Source of the DNA: Agelaius tricolor
Taxonomy: Eukaryota; Chordata; Aves; Passeriformes; Icteridae
Assembly (NCBI GenBank): GCA_023055355.1
Contig: JALJCS010000007.1
Coordinates: 344,001 to 408,000 of the forward strand
Direction: 5' to 3'
Length of the DNA stretch: 64,000 nt
The notes under the pieces are model-generated. The model ran no database searches. It was not told the DNA's origin and was given only the letters and a program-made list of their open reading frames with translations. Positions 54,434 through 64,000 of the stretch are shown here, one piece after another; position 1 is the stretch's first letter, and each line of letters opens with the position of its first letter. The translations under genes were made by a program, and so were the position numbers.

Positions 54434-54699
54434 CTGTGGGAAGAGAACGGGCTCAGGGAGGGGACGCTCCAGGGCTGGGTCAGCGGGGTCCCCCTGCTCT
54501 GACACCCCAACGACGGGGGCTGCGCAAGGATCGCATCCCCTTGGTTCACCATCCAACCCAGGGCCCAGATGAGCTTCACAGGCAGGCAGAGAGCCCCCAC
54601 AATGGGGATCTGCCCACCATGACCCAGGGACACACATGTGCCACCACGGCCAGTGCATGGGGACCACACTGTCCCCAGGGTGCTGCATGCATGGCAGCC

Positions 54700-54785
54700 A
54701 GGCTGTGCCATCCCGTGCTGTGCCATGCTGTGCTGTGCCATCCTGTGCTGTGCCATCCCATGCTGTGCCATGCTGTGCTGTGCCC
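54700..54785. repeat. GTGCTGTGCCAT decamer-type repeat
   Basis: About eight copies of 10-15 bp units TGCTGTGCCATCC. Confidence 0.85.
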
Positions 54786-56306
54786 CCAGCCCGGAATTGG
54801 AGGGCAGCAGGGCAGGGAGTGGGGCCATACCGGGGCTGTGGCAGCCCGTGGGCTGTCACCGTTTGTCCCAGCCCCATCCTGCCCACAGCAAGCAGGGCCG
54901 GCGCTGTGGCTGGCGTGGCCCCGGAGCCAGCGTCCGCTCCGGCAGCTGTGTTTATCCCAAATCCCGGCGCGCGTTTTCCTTCCTCAGGTTCCCTCTGCGA
55001 TTCCCATTAAGGGCTGCATCCTGCTCCCCTTCTTGCTGCTGGCCGGAGCCCGGCGCTGCCCAGCCCTGCCCAGCCCTGCCCAGCCGAGGCGGGGGCACCC
55101 CACGGTGCTGGGCTGGGGACGCGCCCACCCTGGGCCCGCAGCCCCTTTCGCACCGGGATGCGGCCGTGGGCAGCTGGTGCCCCCCATGGGATCGCTGCGG
55201 GAGGATGGGAGCCCCGCTCGTGTGCCGGGGCAGAAATCCCACCGTGTGTCCTGGGCTGGGGTCCCCGCTGCCCAGAGCCCGCTGAGCCCGCAGGGCTGGG
55301 GAGGGGGAAGGGCCCGAGCCCCAGCCCGTCCCTGCCCCCTCGGATGGGGAAGTCGCTCTTCCTCTTCCCGCGCTGACACGCGGCTTCCTGCGGCTGTGCC
55401 GTGACCCCCGCCCTGCCTGGCTGTGCCCCGACCCCCGGGACACGCACGGGGGGCTGCCAGGGCCGCCCCGCAGCGCTGTGCCTCAGTTTCCCCCCGGGCG
55501 GGGCACCCCCGCATCCCCGCCGGGTGAGCGGGGAGCAGCGGGGCCCGCACAGGCGGCCCCCATCCCCATCCCCATCCGCATCCCCACCCCCGCAGGAAGC
55601 CGCCTGCAGGGTCCCCGGGGGCCGCAAACACAGTCCCGGCCTTTGGCCTCCAGTTCGGGCGCGACCGCGGCCCGGAGGTTCCCTCACGGCGCTCGGCACC
55701 AGCGGCTCAGCCCGGGGCAGGCACAGGCAGTGCTGGGCTGCAGGGCCGCGAGGTGCGCGGTGGGAGAGGGCACAGAGGGCTGGTGATGGGGACGGGAATC
55801 AAAACAGGGGGATCAGGATCAAGGAGACCAGGACAGTGGGAGAAGGAACCGGATCAGGAGCAGCTGGAGCAGGACGGTGGGGGAAGGAAGTGGATCAGAG
55901 CAATGGCAGCAGGAGCAGAGGGAGAAGGAGCAGGGAGGAACAGGATCAGGGTCATGGGACCAGGATCAGGACTGTGGGAGACTGAGGTCCCTCCGTGGCT
56001 GCACAGGACCACCCTCAGGGACAGGCACCTTCCGCAGGGGCTGTAAGTGCCACCCGCGTCCCCTGTGCCCCTCCTGTCCTGCAGCCACCCCACCCCTGGC
56101 CCAGGGCAGCCCCGGCAGTGGGACACAGCCGCCCCTGTCACCCCAAGGCCCCATTTGGCCTGACTGACTCAGTCTGGACCCAAAGCAGCCCTGAGCACCA
56201 GCCTGGCCCTGTGCCCATCCCACACTGGGACATGGCACACACTCCTGATGCCAAGCCCAAGCTGACTGTGGGCACCTCGGGATGAGCTGCACCTGGCAGG
56301 AACCAT

Positions 56307-56405
56307 GCCCATTCCCCATTCCCCATTCCCCATCCCATCCCCATCCCCATCCCCATCCCCATCCCCATCCCATCCCCATCCCCATCCCCATCCCCATCCC
56401 CATCC
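56307..56405. repeat. (CCCCAT)n microsatellite
   Basis: About sixteen hexamers, some CCCATT; polar Pro/His/Ser frames over it are artefacts. Confidence 0.93.
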
Positions 56406-58242
56406 TGGCACAGAGGAAACACTCATGCCTGTGAAGGGCATCACCACTGGGAAACAGAGGAGGAGGGAAAGGAGGAGGAAGAGGAGGAGAAGGGGGGGCT
56501 CGAGGCCAGGGGTCACTTCTCCAGCACCCTGGGTGTGGAGCCCCAGTGTCCCCAGGTTTGTCACCAGCACACACCAAACATGGGCGCACACCACGGTGCC
56601 CATGGAGGGGCCACACAGGAGCCGAGGGCTCACACAGGAACCTTTTGGCTGCTGCCAGCCCTGGCACTGCCAGCACCAGGTACGAGGTGCCTGTGGCACA
56701 GCGAGGGGACCTGAAGCATGGCCCACACTCACAGGGCAAATGCTTCACTGAGGAGGGGGCTTTGTGCAGGGCAGAGCCCCCACAGCAGCCCCAAATCAGT
56801 CTGGGTGCCAAGGAGGGGATGTGAGTGCCAGGGGGCTCTGGCTCTGTTACAGCCAAAGGGTGCCGGGGGGGCTCTGGGGGGTGCCAGGGGGGGCTCTGGC
56901 TCTGTCACAGCCAAGGTTTGCAGCCACAGCCACCACATCTCAGTCCCAACCGGCCCCCCCAGCCCCAGCCAAGCCCCTGACTCACACTCATCTTCCCAGG
57001 GAGGATGAGGAGGCACAGTGCCCTGCCTCCTGGGCGCCCGTGTCCCCCAGCACGGGACAGGAGGGTCAGCAGGAGCCCTGCCAAAGGAGCCCCATTCCAG
57101 GACAGGGCAGGGGCTGCCCGGGGGCATCCTGGTGGTGCCAGGCAGGGGCTGGAGGTCACCGTGTCCCCGCAGCCACGCTGGGGCTCCCGAGGCCCCGCTG
57201 CCCCAGGGCCAGGCTGGGCCTGTCCGGGGACATTGGGTGGGTGCCTCGGCCCTGCTGTGCCCCCACGGCTGCTGCCAGCTCCGCTGCCGGCACAAGGCCA
57301 GCTCTGTTCTCCCGGAGATCGGCGGCCCGCAGCGCATTTAACCCCTTCTGTGCCCCGGGATGCCGGGGTCACAGTGGCCTCGTGGGGCTGAGGGGACACA
57401 GCCCGTGGGGCACCTGCCCCTTGCCAGCCCCGGGATCGGCACCCCGAGCCCCCCGGCCCCGCTCCTCACCGCAGTGGCACTCGGGCGGCCCTGGGGGGCT
57501 GTGGGTGACACACAGAGGTCCCCCCTCCCATCGCCACCCCATGGCACGGGAAAAGCGACTCATCTCTTCAGCAGAAAAGGGAAGCAAAACCCTCTGCCAG
57601 CGCTCCCGGCCGGGGCAGCCCCCGGGGGTTTTCCGCCGGGGAAGTGGAGCAGCCGCCCCCATGAGCTCCCTGTCCCACGGTCCCCAAAGCTCCCTGAACC
57701 GACCCTGCCCGCCCCAGGCACCCCTTCCCCTCCCCACAGCACCGGCACACCCCACTGCGGGCACCTCACAGCCCACCCTGCCCTGCCCTGGGCACCCCTC
57801 CCCAGCCCCGGGTCCATCCCGGCCCGAGGGACGTGCCCAGGGCCACCCAGGGCTGGGGTCACCAGCCCCAGGCACGGGGGTCACTCCTGCTCGGGGGGCA
57901 GGCACAGCATTGTCCCCCCGGCCCTGCAGCCTGCTCAGCAGCAGAAAGAGAAAAGTAATGAAACTGCCAAAATCTCTAAACCTCCAGCAGGGACCCCATG
58001 GGGGTCCATGGCCATGGTGGGGATGCAGGGACCCCCCAGCTCTGCCCCAGGCTCTGCCGTGGCAGCTGAAATAACTCCGGTGCTGAGTCGGAGGGTTTTG
58101 ATTTCCCTCATTTTCCAGCTGTCGTGACCAATTTCCTCATTTTATTTCCCTCCAGGCCGGGTCCCGCTCTGCTCCTCACCAGGCCCCCCTCACCCTTGGC
58201 CTCTGCCCCAGGAGCTGCAGCCAAACCCAGGCCTCTGCAAGG

Positions 58243-59143
58243 GATGGATGGATGGATGGATGGATGATGGATGGATGGATGGATGGATGGATGATGGATG
58301 GATGATGGATGGATGATGGATGGGTGATGGATGGGTGGATGATGGATGGATGGATGGATGATGGATGGATGATGATGGATGGATGATGGATGGATGGATG
58401 GATGGATGATGGATGATGGATGGATGATGGATGGATGGATGGATGATGGATGGATGATGGATGGATGATGGATGGATGGATGGATGATGGATGGATGGAT
58501 GGATGGATGGATGGATGGATGGATGATGGATGGATGGATGGATGATGGATGGATGATGGATGGATGGATGGATGGATGGATGATGGATGGATGATGGATG
58601 GATGATGGATGGATGATGGATGGATGATGGATGATGGATGGATGATGGATGGATGGATGGATGGATGATGGATGGATGGATGGATGATGGATGGATGGAT
58701 GATGGATGGATGGATGGATGGGTGGATGGATGGATGATGGATGGATGATTGATAGATGGATGGATGGATGATGGATGGATGGATGATGGATGGATGGATG
58801 GATGATGGATGGATGGATGGATGATGGATGGATGATGGATGGATGATGGATGGATGGATGATGGATGGATGCATGGATGGATGATGATGGATGGATGATG
58901 GATGGATGGATGCATGGATGGATGATGATGGATGGATGCATGGATGGATGATGGAGGGATGGATGGATGATGAATGGATGATGGAGGGATGGATGGATGG
59001 ATGGATGGATGGATGGATGATGGATGGATGAATGGATGATGGATGGATGGATGGATGATGGATGATGGATGGATGGATGGATGATGGATGATGGATGGAT
59101 GGATGGATGGATGGATGGATGGATGGATGGATGGGTGGATGGA
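58243..59143. repeat. (TGGA)n array with interspersed TGA triplets, 900 bp
   Basis: Near-pure GATG/GGAT with regular GATGATGG interruptions and rare GCATGG or GAGGG variants. The His-Pro-Ser-Ile frames on the minus strand come from this array alone. Confidence 0.97.
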
Positions 59144-59649
59144 GCCAGGCAGGCCAGGCCAGGCCCCAAGGCTGGGTGGTAGCTCTGTGCTGCTCTGACA
59201 CCTCTCTGGGCCATGGCCAAACCCAACCCACTTCCACGCACGAGGGCACAGCCCACACCTGCACCGTGGCCAGCACGGCCCAGCACCTCCACAACTGCCC
59301 ACAGACACTCCTGGAGCCTGGGCCAGCCCCCTCCCACCACAGCCTGTCCCCATGGGCCCCCTCCCACCACGCTCCCACCACAGCTTGTCCCCATAGGCCA
59401 CAAATGGTACCTCAGTGGCTTCTCCTTTCCCCAATCCAAGCAGGGGAAGCCCAGCAGCCCCCAGCAGCCCCGCAGGCTGCAGGGGACCCACAGGTGTCCC
59501 CGCGTGACTGAGTGACCCAGTGACCCCGGGGGAGACCCGGGGCACCCCGTGACAAGCACCCACGGCCGCAGGGACAGCCCTGGCACGTCCTGGCTGCTGC
59601 ACACGTGTGGCAGCGCCTGTGAGGGATATGTGGGGTGCCGCAGGGGGGT

Positions 59650-60600
59650 CAGGGGGTCACTGCAGGGGACAGTGCAGGGGGACAGTGAGTGCAGGGGGGT
59701 CGGTGCCGGGGGGTCAGCGCAGGGGCCGCCGGGTCAGGACGGGGCCGGGGTCCCGCGGTCCGTGCAGCGCCCCCCGGTGTCGCGCAGCCCCTGCAGCGCC
59801 GGGCCCGGAGCGGGGCCGGGGTGCGGCTGCAGATCCGGCGGGTGCGGGGCCGGGGTCCCGCCGAGAGGGTCGGGCCGGGCCCGTCTGTGTCCCCGCTCTG
59901 TCCCGGCTGCTGCCGGGCCCGCTGCCGCCCAAAACTCCGCTCCTGCCGGGGCACCGCGGTGCCCCGTTATCCCCGGCTGTCCCGTCAACCCCGGGTCCCC
60001 GCTATCCCTGGCGGTTCCGTTATCCCCGGCGGTCCCCTCGTCCCCGCAGCTCCGCTGTCCCTCCTCGTTGTCCCCGGCAGCTCCGTTCTCCCCGGCAATC
60101 CCGTTATCCCCCGTGGTCCCGCTCCGGGCGGGTCCCGCTGCCGCCGCCCCCGCCCTGGCCCCGACCGGCGGCTCCTCCCGCCCCCCCGGCCGCGGGACCC
60201 CCGGCCCTCCCCGGTGCCCCGGCCCCGCACTCACCCCGGGGCATGGCGCGGCGGCGGGAGCGGGGCCGGGGCGGCAGCGGCGGCAGGACGAGGAGCAGGA
60301 CGAGGAGCAGGACGAGACGAGGAGGAGGAGGAGGAGGAGGAAGTCTGCGGCCGCCTCCTCCGCCGCCCCGGGCGGTCCCGCGGAGAAACTTCCCCCGCCG
60401 CGCCCGGCCCCCCGCGCCCGCCGCTTCCTTCCTCGGCCCCGGGCCGGGGCAGCGCAGCCCCCGCGCCCCTGGCACCGCCCCGGGCTGCGGCACCGCCGCG
60501 GGGCTGGGGCAGCGCCCGGGGCACGACCCCCGGCACCGCCCCGAGCAGGGACCCGCAGCGCCCGCGCCGGGCGGGCCAGGGACCCTCCTCCCGCGGCAGC
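59650..60600. promoter_or_regulatory. CpG island, presumed RHOG promoter
   Basis: Dense CpG, no TATA box; lies head-to-head with the STIM1 island 2 kb away. Confidence 0.6.
60235..60380 (-). other. RHOG: RHOG exon 1, noncoding (predicted)
   Basis: Minus-strand donor CCCCGGG/GTGAGTGCGG in a CpG island, the best upstream partner for the RHOG acceptor at 54434. It contains a CCTCGTCCTGCTCCTCGTCC repeat (60282-60345). An ATG at 60244-60242 gives a very short upstream ORF after splicing. 5' limit is a guess. Confidence 0.5.
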
Positions 60601-60616
60601 TGCCTGCGCCCCCCGA

Positions 60617-60725
60617 GACCCCCACCCTTGAGACCCCACCCTTGAGCCCCCACCCTTGAGCCCCCACCCTTGAGCCCCCCACCCTTGAACCACCCACCCC
60701 TGAGCCCCCCACCCTTGACCCCAAC
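60617..60725. repeat. CCCCCACCCTTGAG tandem repeat
   Basis: 16-17 bp units of GAGCCCCCACCCTT; the minus strand carries runs of 3-6 G. Confidence 0.88.
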
Positions 60726-61269
60726 TCTGACCCCCCAGCCCCGCCTCTGCCCTCCCACCCCTGGCACTCATCCTTGACCCCACCTCGCAACCCCTGAGGC
60801 CCCCCTTGGCCCCTGCCACTCACCCCGACCCCAGCGCTGGGGACAGGGACACAGCGGGACAGCCCCGGCCAGCCCGGGGGGCCCAGAGCTCTGGGGGTGC
60901 GGGGGGTGAGCAGGGAGAGGAGCCCACCCCACCCGGGGTCACCTGGGGACTCGGGGGCTGATGGTGGGGGGGACATGACACCCCCTGCCCTCGGGGTGTG
61001 CGTGGGGAGGGGGTGACAGCACAGGGGGTGACAGCACAGGGGGTGACAGCACAGGGTCCTGTGGCTGCTGCAGGAGTGTCCCCCCTCACCCCCGAGGCCA
61101 GAGGAGCCTGGGTGCTGTGAGGGTCCCCCCAAGGGCCGGGTCCCCCAGTCTGGGGGTCCCCCCCAAGGGCTGGGTCCCCCCCAGCAGTGCCCACAGCCCA
61201 TAGGGGTCCCTGGGGCAGGAGGGGCTTGTGGGGGACACCAGGCATGGAGGGGAGGCAGCTCCTGGGAGC

Positions 61270-61460
61270 GAGTGGCCTGTCCCCACCCCAGTGACCCGTC
61301 CCCATCCCAGTGGCCTGTCCCCATCCCAGTGGCCTGTCCCCACCCCAGTGGCCTGTGTCCATCAGAGTGACCCATCCCCATCCCAGTGGCCTGTCCCCAT
61401 CCCAGTGGCCCGTCCCCACCCCAGTGGCCTTTCCCCACCCCAGTGGCCCGTCCCCATCAT
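61270..61460. repeat. 18-19 bp minisatellite
   Basis: Unit CCCCATCCCAGTGGCCTGT, about ten copies. Confidence 0.9.
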
Positions 61461-61957
61461 CATCTTGGGGTCTGCAGGTGTGGGACCCCCACCCACAGCC
61501 AGCATCTTCCCCAGTGCCAGCACAGGGACCAGAACCCAAGGGACACTGGGCATCAGCCTGGACAGCAGCCTGGACAGCAGCCAGCCCCGTGTCCCAGCCT
61601 GGGATCCCCACCATGGCCAGGGGACCCCCTGGGACCCCCACCCCATAGCAGGGGCGTAGGCACCTGGCTGGGAACAGCCTGCTCCAGGGACAGGGCTGTC
61701 ACTGCTCGGAGCACCCTGGCCGAGTGGGACGCATGAGAGGATTGGGGCAGATGTGAGGGGTGGGACAGATGTGAGCTCCCCGTGCTCCCCCAGGCGGTGG
61801 CCTCAGGGCACACTGGTGGCACCGCTCCAGCCGTGCCACCGGGAGCTGGTGGCCCTGGAGGTGTCCCAGCTCTGGGAGGTGTCGCAATCTCCTCAGCCCC
61901 GCCGCGAACCAGGAGCCACGTGCTGGGACCCCAGAGTGTCTCTGCCCAGAGAGCCAG

Positions 61958-62440
61958 GGTGGGTGACACATCGGGGTGGGTGACATGTTGGTGTGTGACA
62001 TATTGGTGTGTGACATGTTGGTGTGTGACATGTTGGTGTGTGTCCCATTGCGTGTGTCCCATGGGGTGTGTCCCCTATCGGTGTGTGTCCCCTGTCGGTG
62101 TCTCCCCTGTCCCGGTGTCTCCCCTGTCCCGGTGTGTCCCCTGTCCCGGTGTGTGTCCCTTGTCGGTGTGTCCCCCTATCGCGATGTGTCCCCTGTCGGT
62201 GTGTGTCACCCCTGTCGGTGTGTCCCCCTATCGCGATGTGTCGCTCCTGTCGCGGTGTGTCCCCTGTCGGTGTGTGTCACCCCTGTCGGTGTGTCCCCTG
62301 TCGGTGTGTGTCACCCCTGTCGGTGTGTCCCCCTATCGCGATGTGTCGCTCCTGTCGCGGTGTGTCACCCCTGTCGGTGTGTCCCACCCCTGTCGGTGTG
62401 TCCCCCTATCGCGATGTGTCGCTCCTGTCGCTGTGTCCCT
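61958..62440. repeat. GTCGGTGTGTCCCCCTATCGCG minisatellite
   Basis: Units of CCCCTGTCGGTGTGT and CCCCCTATCGCGATGTGTC; starts with GACATGTTGGTGTGT copies. It keeps many CpGs and ends just before the STIM1 CpG island. Confidence 0.9.
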
Positions 62441-62449
62441 GTCCCGCCA

Positions 62450-63950
62450 TTCCCCTCTCCGCCCACCAGAGGTCGCTGCGGGCCAGCGCCGTGCGCGCGC
62501 GGGCGGGAGCGGGGGCGTGGCCACGTGCCCGCCCCGTTGGCCCCGCCCCCGGTGGGTGTGGCCCAGCAGTGCTTGGCCACGCTCCCTGTGAGCGCGCGCG
62601 CGGCCGCGCCAGGGCCCGGTGCGTAGGGCGGCGCGCGGGGGGGCGGACGAGACCACCGCGGACCCGGAGGGGGGTGCAGGGCTGTCCCGGCACAGAAAGA
62701 GCGGGGTTTTTCGGCAGGCACCGCTGCCAGGAGGCGGCGGAGGGACGGAGCGGGCCGGGGAGCCGCTAGCGGAGGTGGCGGGAAGTGAGGTTATCCCGGC
62801 AGAACGGAGAGGGGCCGGCGGGGTTACCCCGGGAAGAGACCACTGACGGCGGGGGGACTGGGGCTGTCCCGGGAGAGACCACTGCGGCGGGGGGGGAGGC
62901 TGTCCTGGGAGAGACCACTGCGGGGCGAGGGGGGCAGAGGGTTCCGGTAGCCGGTGCGCGGCCGCAGCTGGCGGCGGTGCCGGGATAGCCGGGATAACCG
63001 GGACACCCCGCGGGCCCCCAGCCGGTGCCGATGCCGAGGAGCAGCTGACGGCGGCGGGGACGCGGAAATGGAGCCGCGGCCGGGCCGGGCCGTGCGGGCG
63101 CTGTGCGGCCTCTTCCTCCTTCTCCTCCTCCTCGTCCTGCAGCATCCCGGCCGCGCCGAGCGGGCCCCCGGCTCCCACCTGGACGACTCGGCCATCGCAG
63201 GTGAGCCCCCGGCCAGGCCCCGCGGTGCCCTGCCCGCCCCGCCGGGCTCGGGCGCTGCCCGGGGAAGGCCGTGCCAGCCCCCCCCGCACTCCGTTTTGGG
63301 GCCATTCCTCTGCCTTTCGGGCAAGAGCTGCGGTGATCCCCGCCCGCTTCGGGACCCCGCAAGGACCGAAATAACCCCGGGTTGTTCCTGCAGCGGGCTC
63401 CGGCTGTTTGGGTCGAAAGTTTAAATTTCAGCTCATTTACAATATTGCGCTTTTCTTCGTTAAATGGCATCGACTGGGAGCGGTTGGCGGAATTTGAGAT
63501 AATTAGTGTTATTTACTTGTTCGCCCGCGGTAACGAGAGCGGTGCCGGGAGCTGCGGACCCGAGGGTTCCTCAGGAGCCGTTTCGGGGCCGCTCCCGCTG
63601 TGGGAGCCCCGCGGTGCAGGAGCACCAGTCCCACCTGAGGAGCACGGGCGGCACAGCTCTGGCGCTCTGCTCGCCCCGTTCCCATCCCCTCCGCCCCGAC
63701 AGCCGCACGGGCAGCGGGAGCTGAGCCCCGGCACGGGGGGGATTGCCCTGGAGCCGGCTCCGTGGGCTCCGTGTCCTTGTGGCGGTGCCCGAGGTCAGCC
63801 GGAGCTGTGAGCCCGGCCCGGGCCGGCCGCAGCCCCGGGCCCGGCAGTGCCGAGCGCCGCTGCCGGGACCCCCGGGTGCAGCCCGGCCCGGGCAGGCCTT
63901 GCTGGGGGCGGCGCGGGGGATGTGGGCGCGGGGAAGGGGCTAGGGCGGTG
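62450..63950 (+). promoter_or_regulatory. CpG island, presumed STIM1 promoter
   Basis: CpG-dense, no TATA box, overlaps the signal-peptide exon at 63068. Confidence 0.6.
63068..63200 (+). CDS. STIM1: Probable STIM1 exon 1 (signal peptide)
   Basis: 133 nt: 44 codons plus one base, then donor GCAG/GTGAGCCCC. The product starts MEPRPGRAVRALCGLFLLLL and continues LLLVLQHPGRAERAPG, a typical signal peptide with a long Leu core and a likely cut after the Ala of GRA. Human STIM1, the ER calcium sensor, also opens with a signal peptide and an unconserved short linker, and lies next to RHOG in the same direction. Identity therefore rests on synteny, orientation and exon type, not on residue identity. 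The rest of the gene would be right of base 64000. Confidence 0.62.
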
Positions 63951-64000
63951 TTTGGATGCTGGTGTTTGATAGAAGGCGCCGCAGCGGAGCCCTGGGAAGG
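63201..64000 (+). other. Probable STIM1 intron 1 (part)
   Basis: GC-rich continuation of the CpG island; AT-rich patch at 63410-63530. No further exon seen. Confidence 0.5.

Larger units (their letters stand above)
54434..60234 (-). other. RHOG intron 1 (predicted)
   Basis: 5.8 kb between the RHOG coding exon and a CpG-island donor at 60234. It holds a decamer repeat (54700), a CCCCAT array (56307), a TGGA array (58243) and GA-rich tracts (55795-55960, 56455-56500). No other coding homology. Confidence 0.55.
60726..62450. other. RHOG-STIM1 intergenic region
   Basis: 1.7 kb with a GGTGACAGCACAGGG triplicate (61009-61057), a 19-bp repeat (61270-61460) and a GTCGGTGTGTGTC repeat (61958-62440). 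No coding homology. Confidence 0.6.

Noticed and set aside
58108..59604. Minus-strand frames of 400-498 codons rich in His, Pro, Ser and Ile
   Set aside because: Translation of a TGGA microsatellite.
59549..60819. Several 300-440 codon frames in both directions
   Set aside because: CpG island with few stop codons by composition; Arg/Pro/Gly-rich without homology.
1..64000. CRISPR array, tRNA, rRNA or prokaryotic operon
   Set aside because: The tandem repeats have no unique spacers; no tRNA or rRNA signature was noticed; the genes are spliced vertebrate genes.

Overview
This is a vertebrate nuclear locus, almost certainly from a bird and probably a songbird. The genes are split into short exons with GT-AG junctions. 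The interspersed repeats are nearly all 5'-truncated CR1 LINE tails of the avian type (ends like CCAAACCATTCTATGATT). Introns are compact and loaded with GC-rich minisatellites. No bacterial operon, CRISPR array, phage or tRNA was seen.

The gene order matches the conserved block known from human 11p15.4: NUP98 (-), PGAP2 (+), RHOG (-), STIM1 (+). NUP98, the NUP98-NUP96 precursor, fills 1-32.8 kb on the minus strand. Twenty-eight coding exons (464-29310) were placed by homology and splice sites. Their phases join without a break into about 1552 codons, and the last exons lie beyond base 1. Two products follow: Nup98 (GLFG repeats, RAE1-binding GLEBS motif, autoproteolytic HF/S site) and the first two-thirds of the scaffold protein Nup96.

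A CpG-island promoter at 32.65-33.2 kb with five CCAAT boxes separates NUP98 from PGAP2. PGAP2 is a GPI-anchor remodelling membrane protein of the Golgi. It has five coding exons (35142-49646), a 9.5-kb third intron full of repeats, and a poly(A) signal at 50778. About 2.4 kb of minisatellite-rich intergenic DNA follows. Next comes RHOG, a Rho-family GTPase whose whole coding region is one exon (53829-54404); a likely noncoding first exon lies near 60.2-60.4 kb. The RHOG intron holds a 900-bp TGGA array. A second CpG island (62.45-63.95 kb) carries a signal-peptide exon at 63068-63200 that is probably STIM1 exon 1.

The genes are arranged head-to-head (NUP98/PGAP2), tail-to-tail (PGAP2/RHOG) and head-to-head (RHOG/STIM1). 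No new molecular system was found. The most unusual signal is that several NUP98 splice sites sit inside tandem repeats, which multiply donor or acceptor sequences: exons 26, 27 and 29, plus a 193-bp duplication at exon 8. Also notable are loss of the distal alternative donor of NUP98 exon 10, a retained pair of donors 12 nt apart in PGAP2, close inverted CR1 pairs, a short RHOG upstream ORF, and a candidate solo LTR with a homeodomain-type palindrome beside it.
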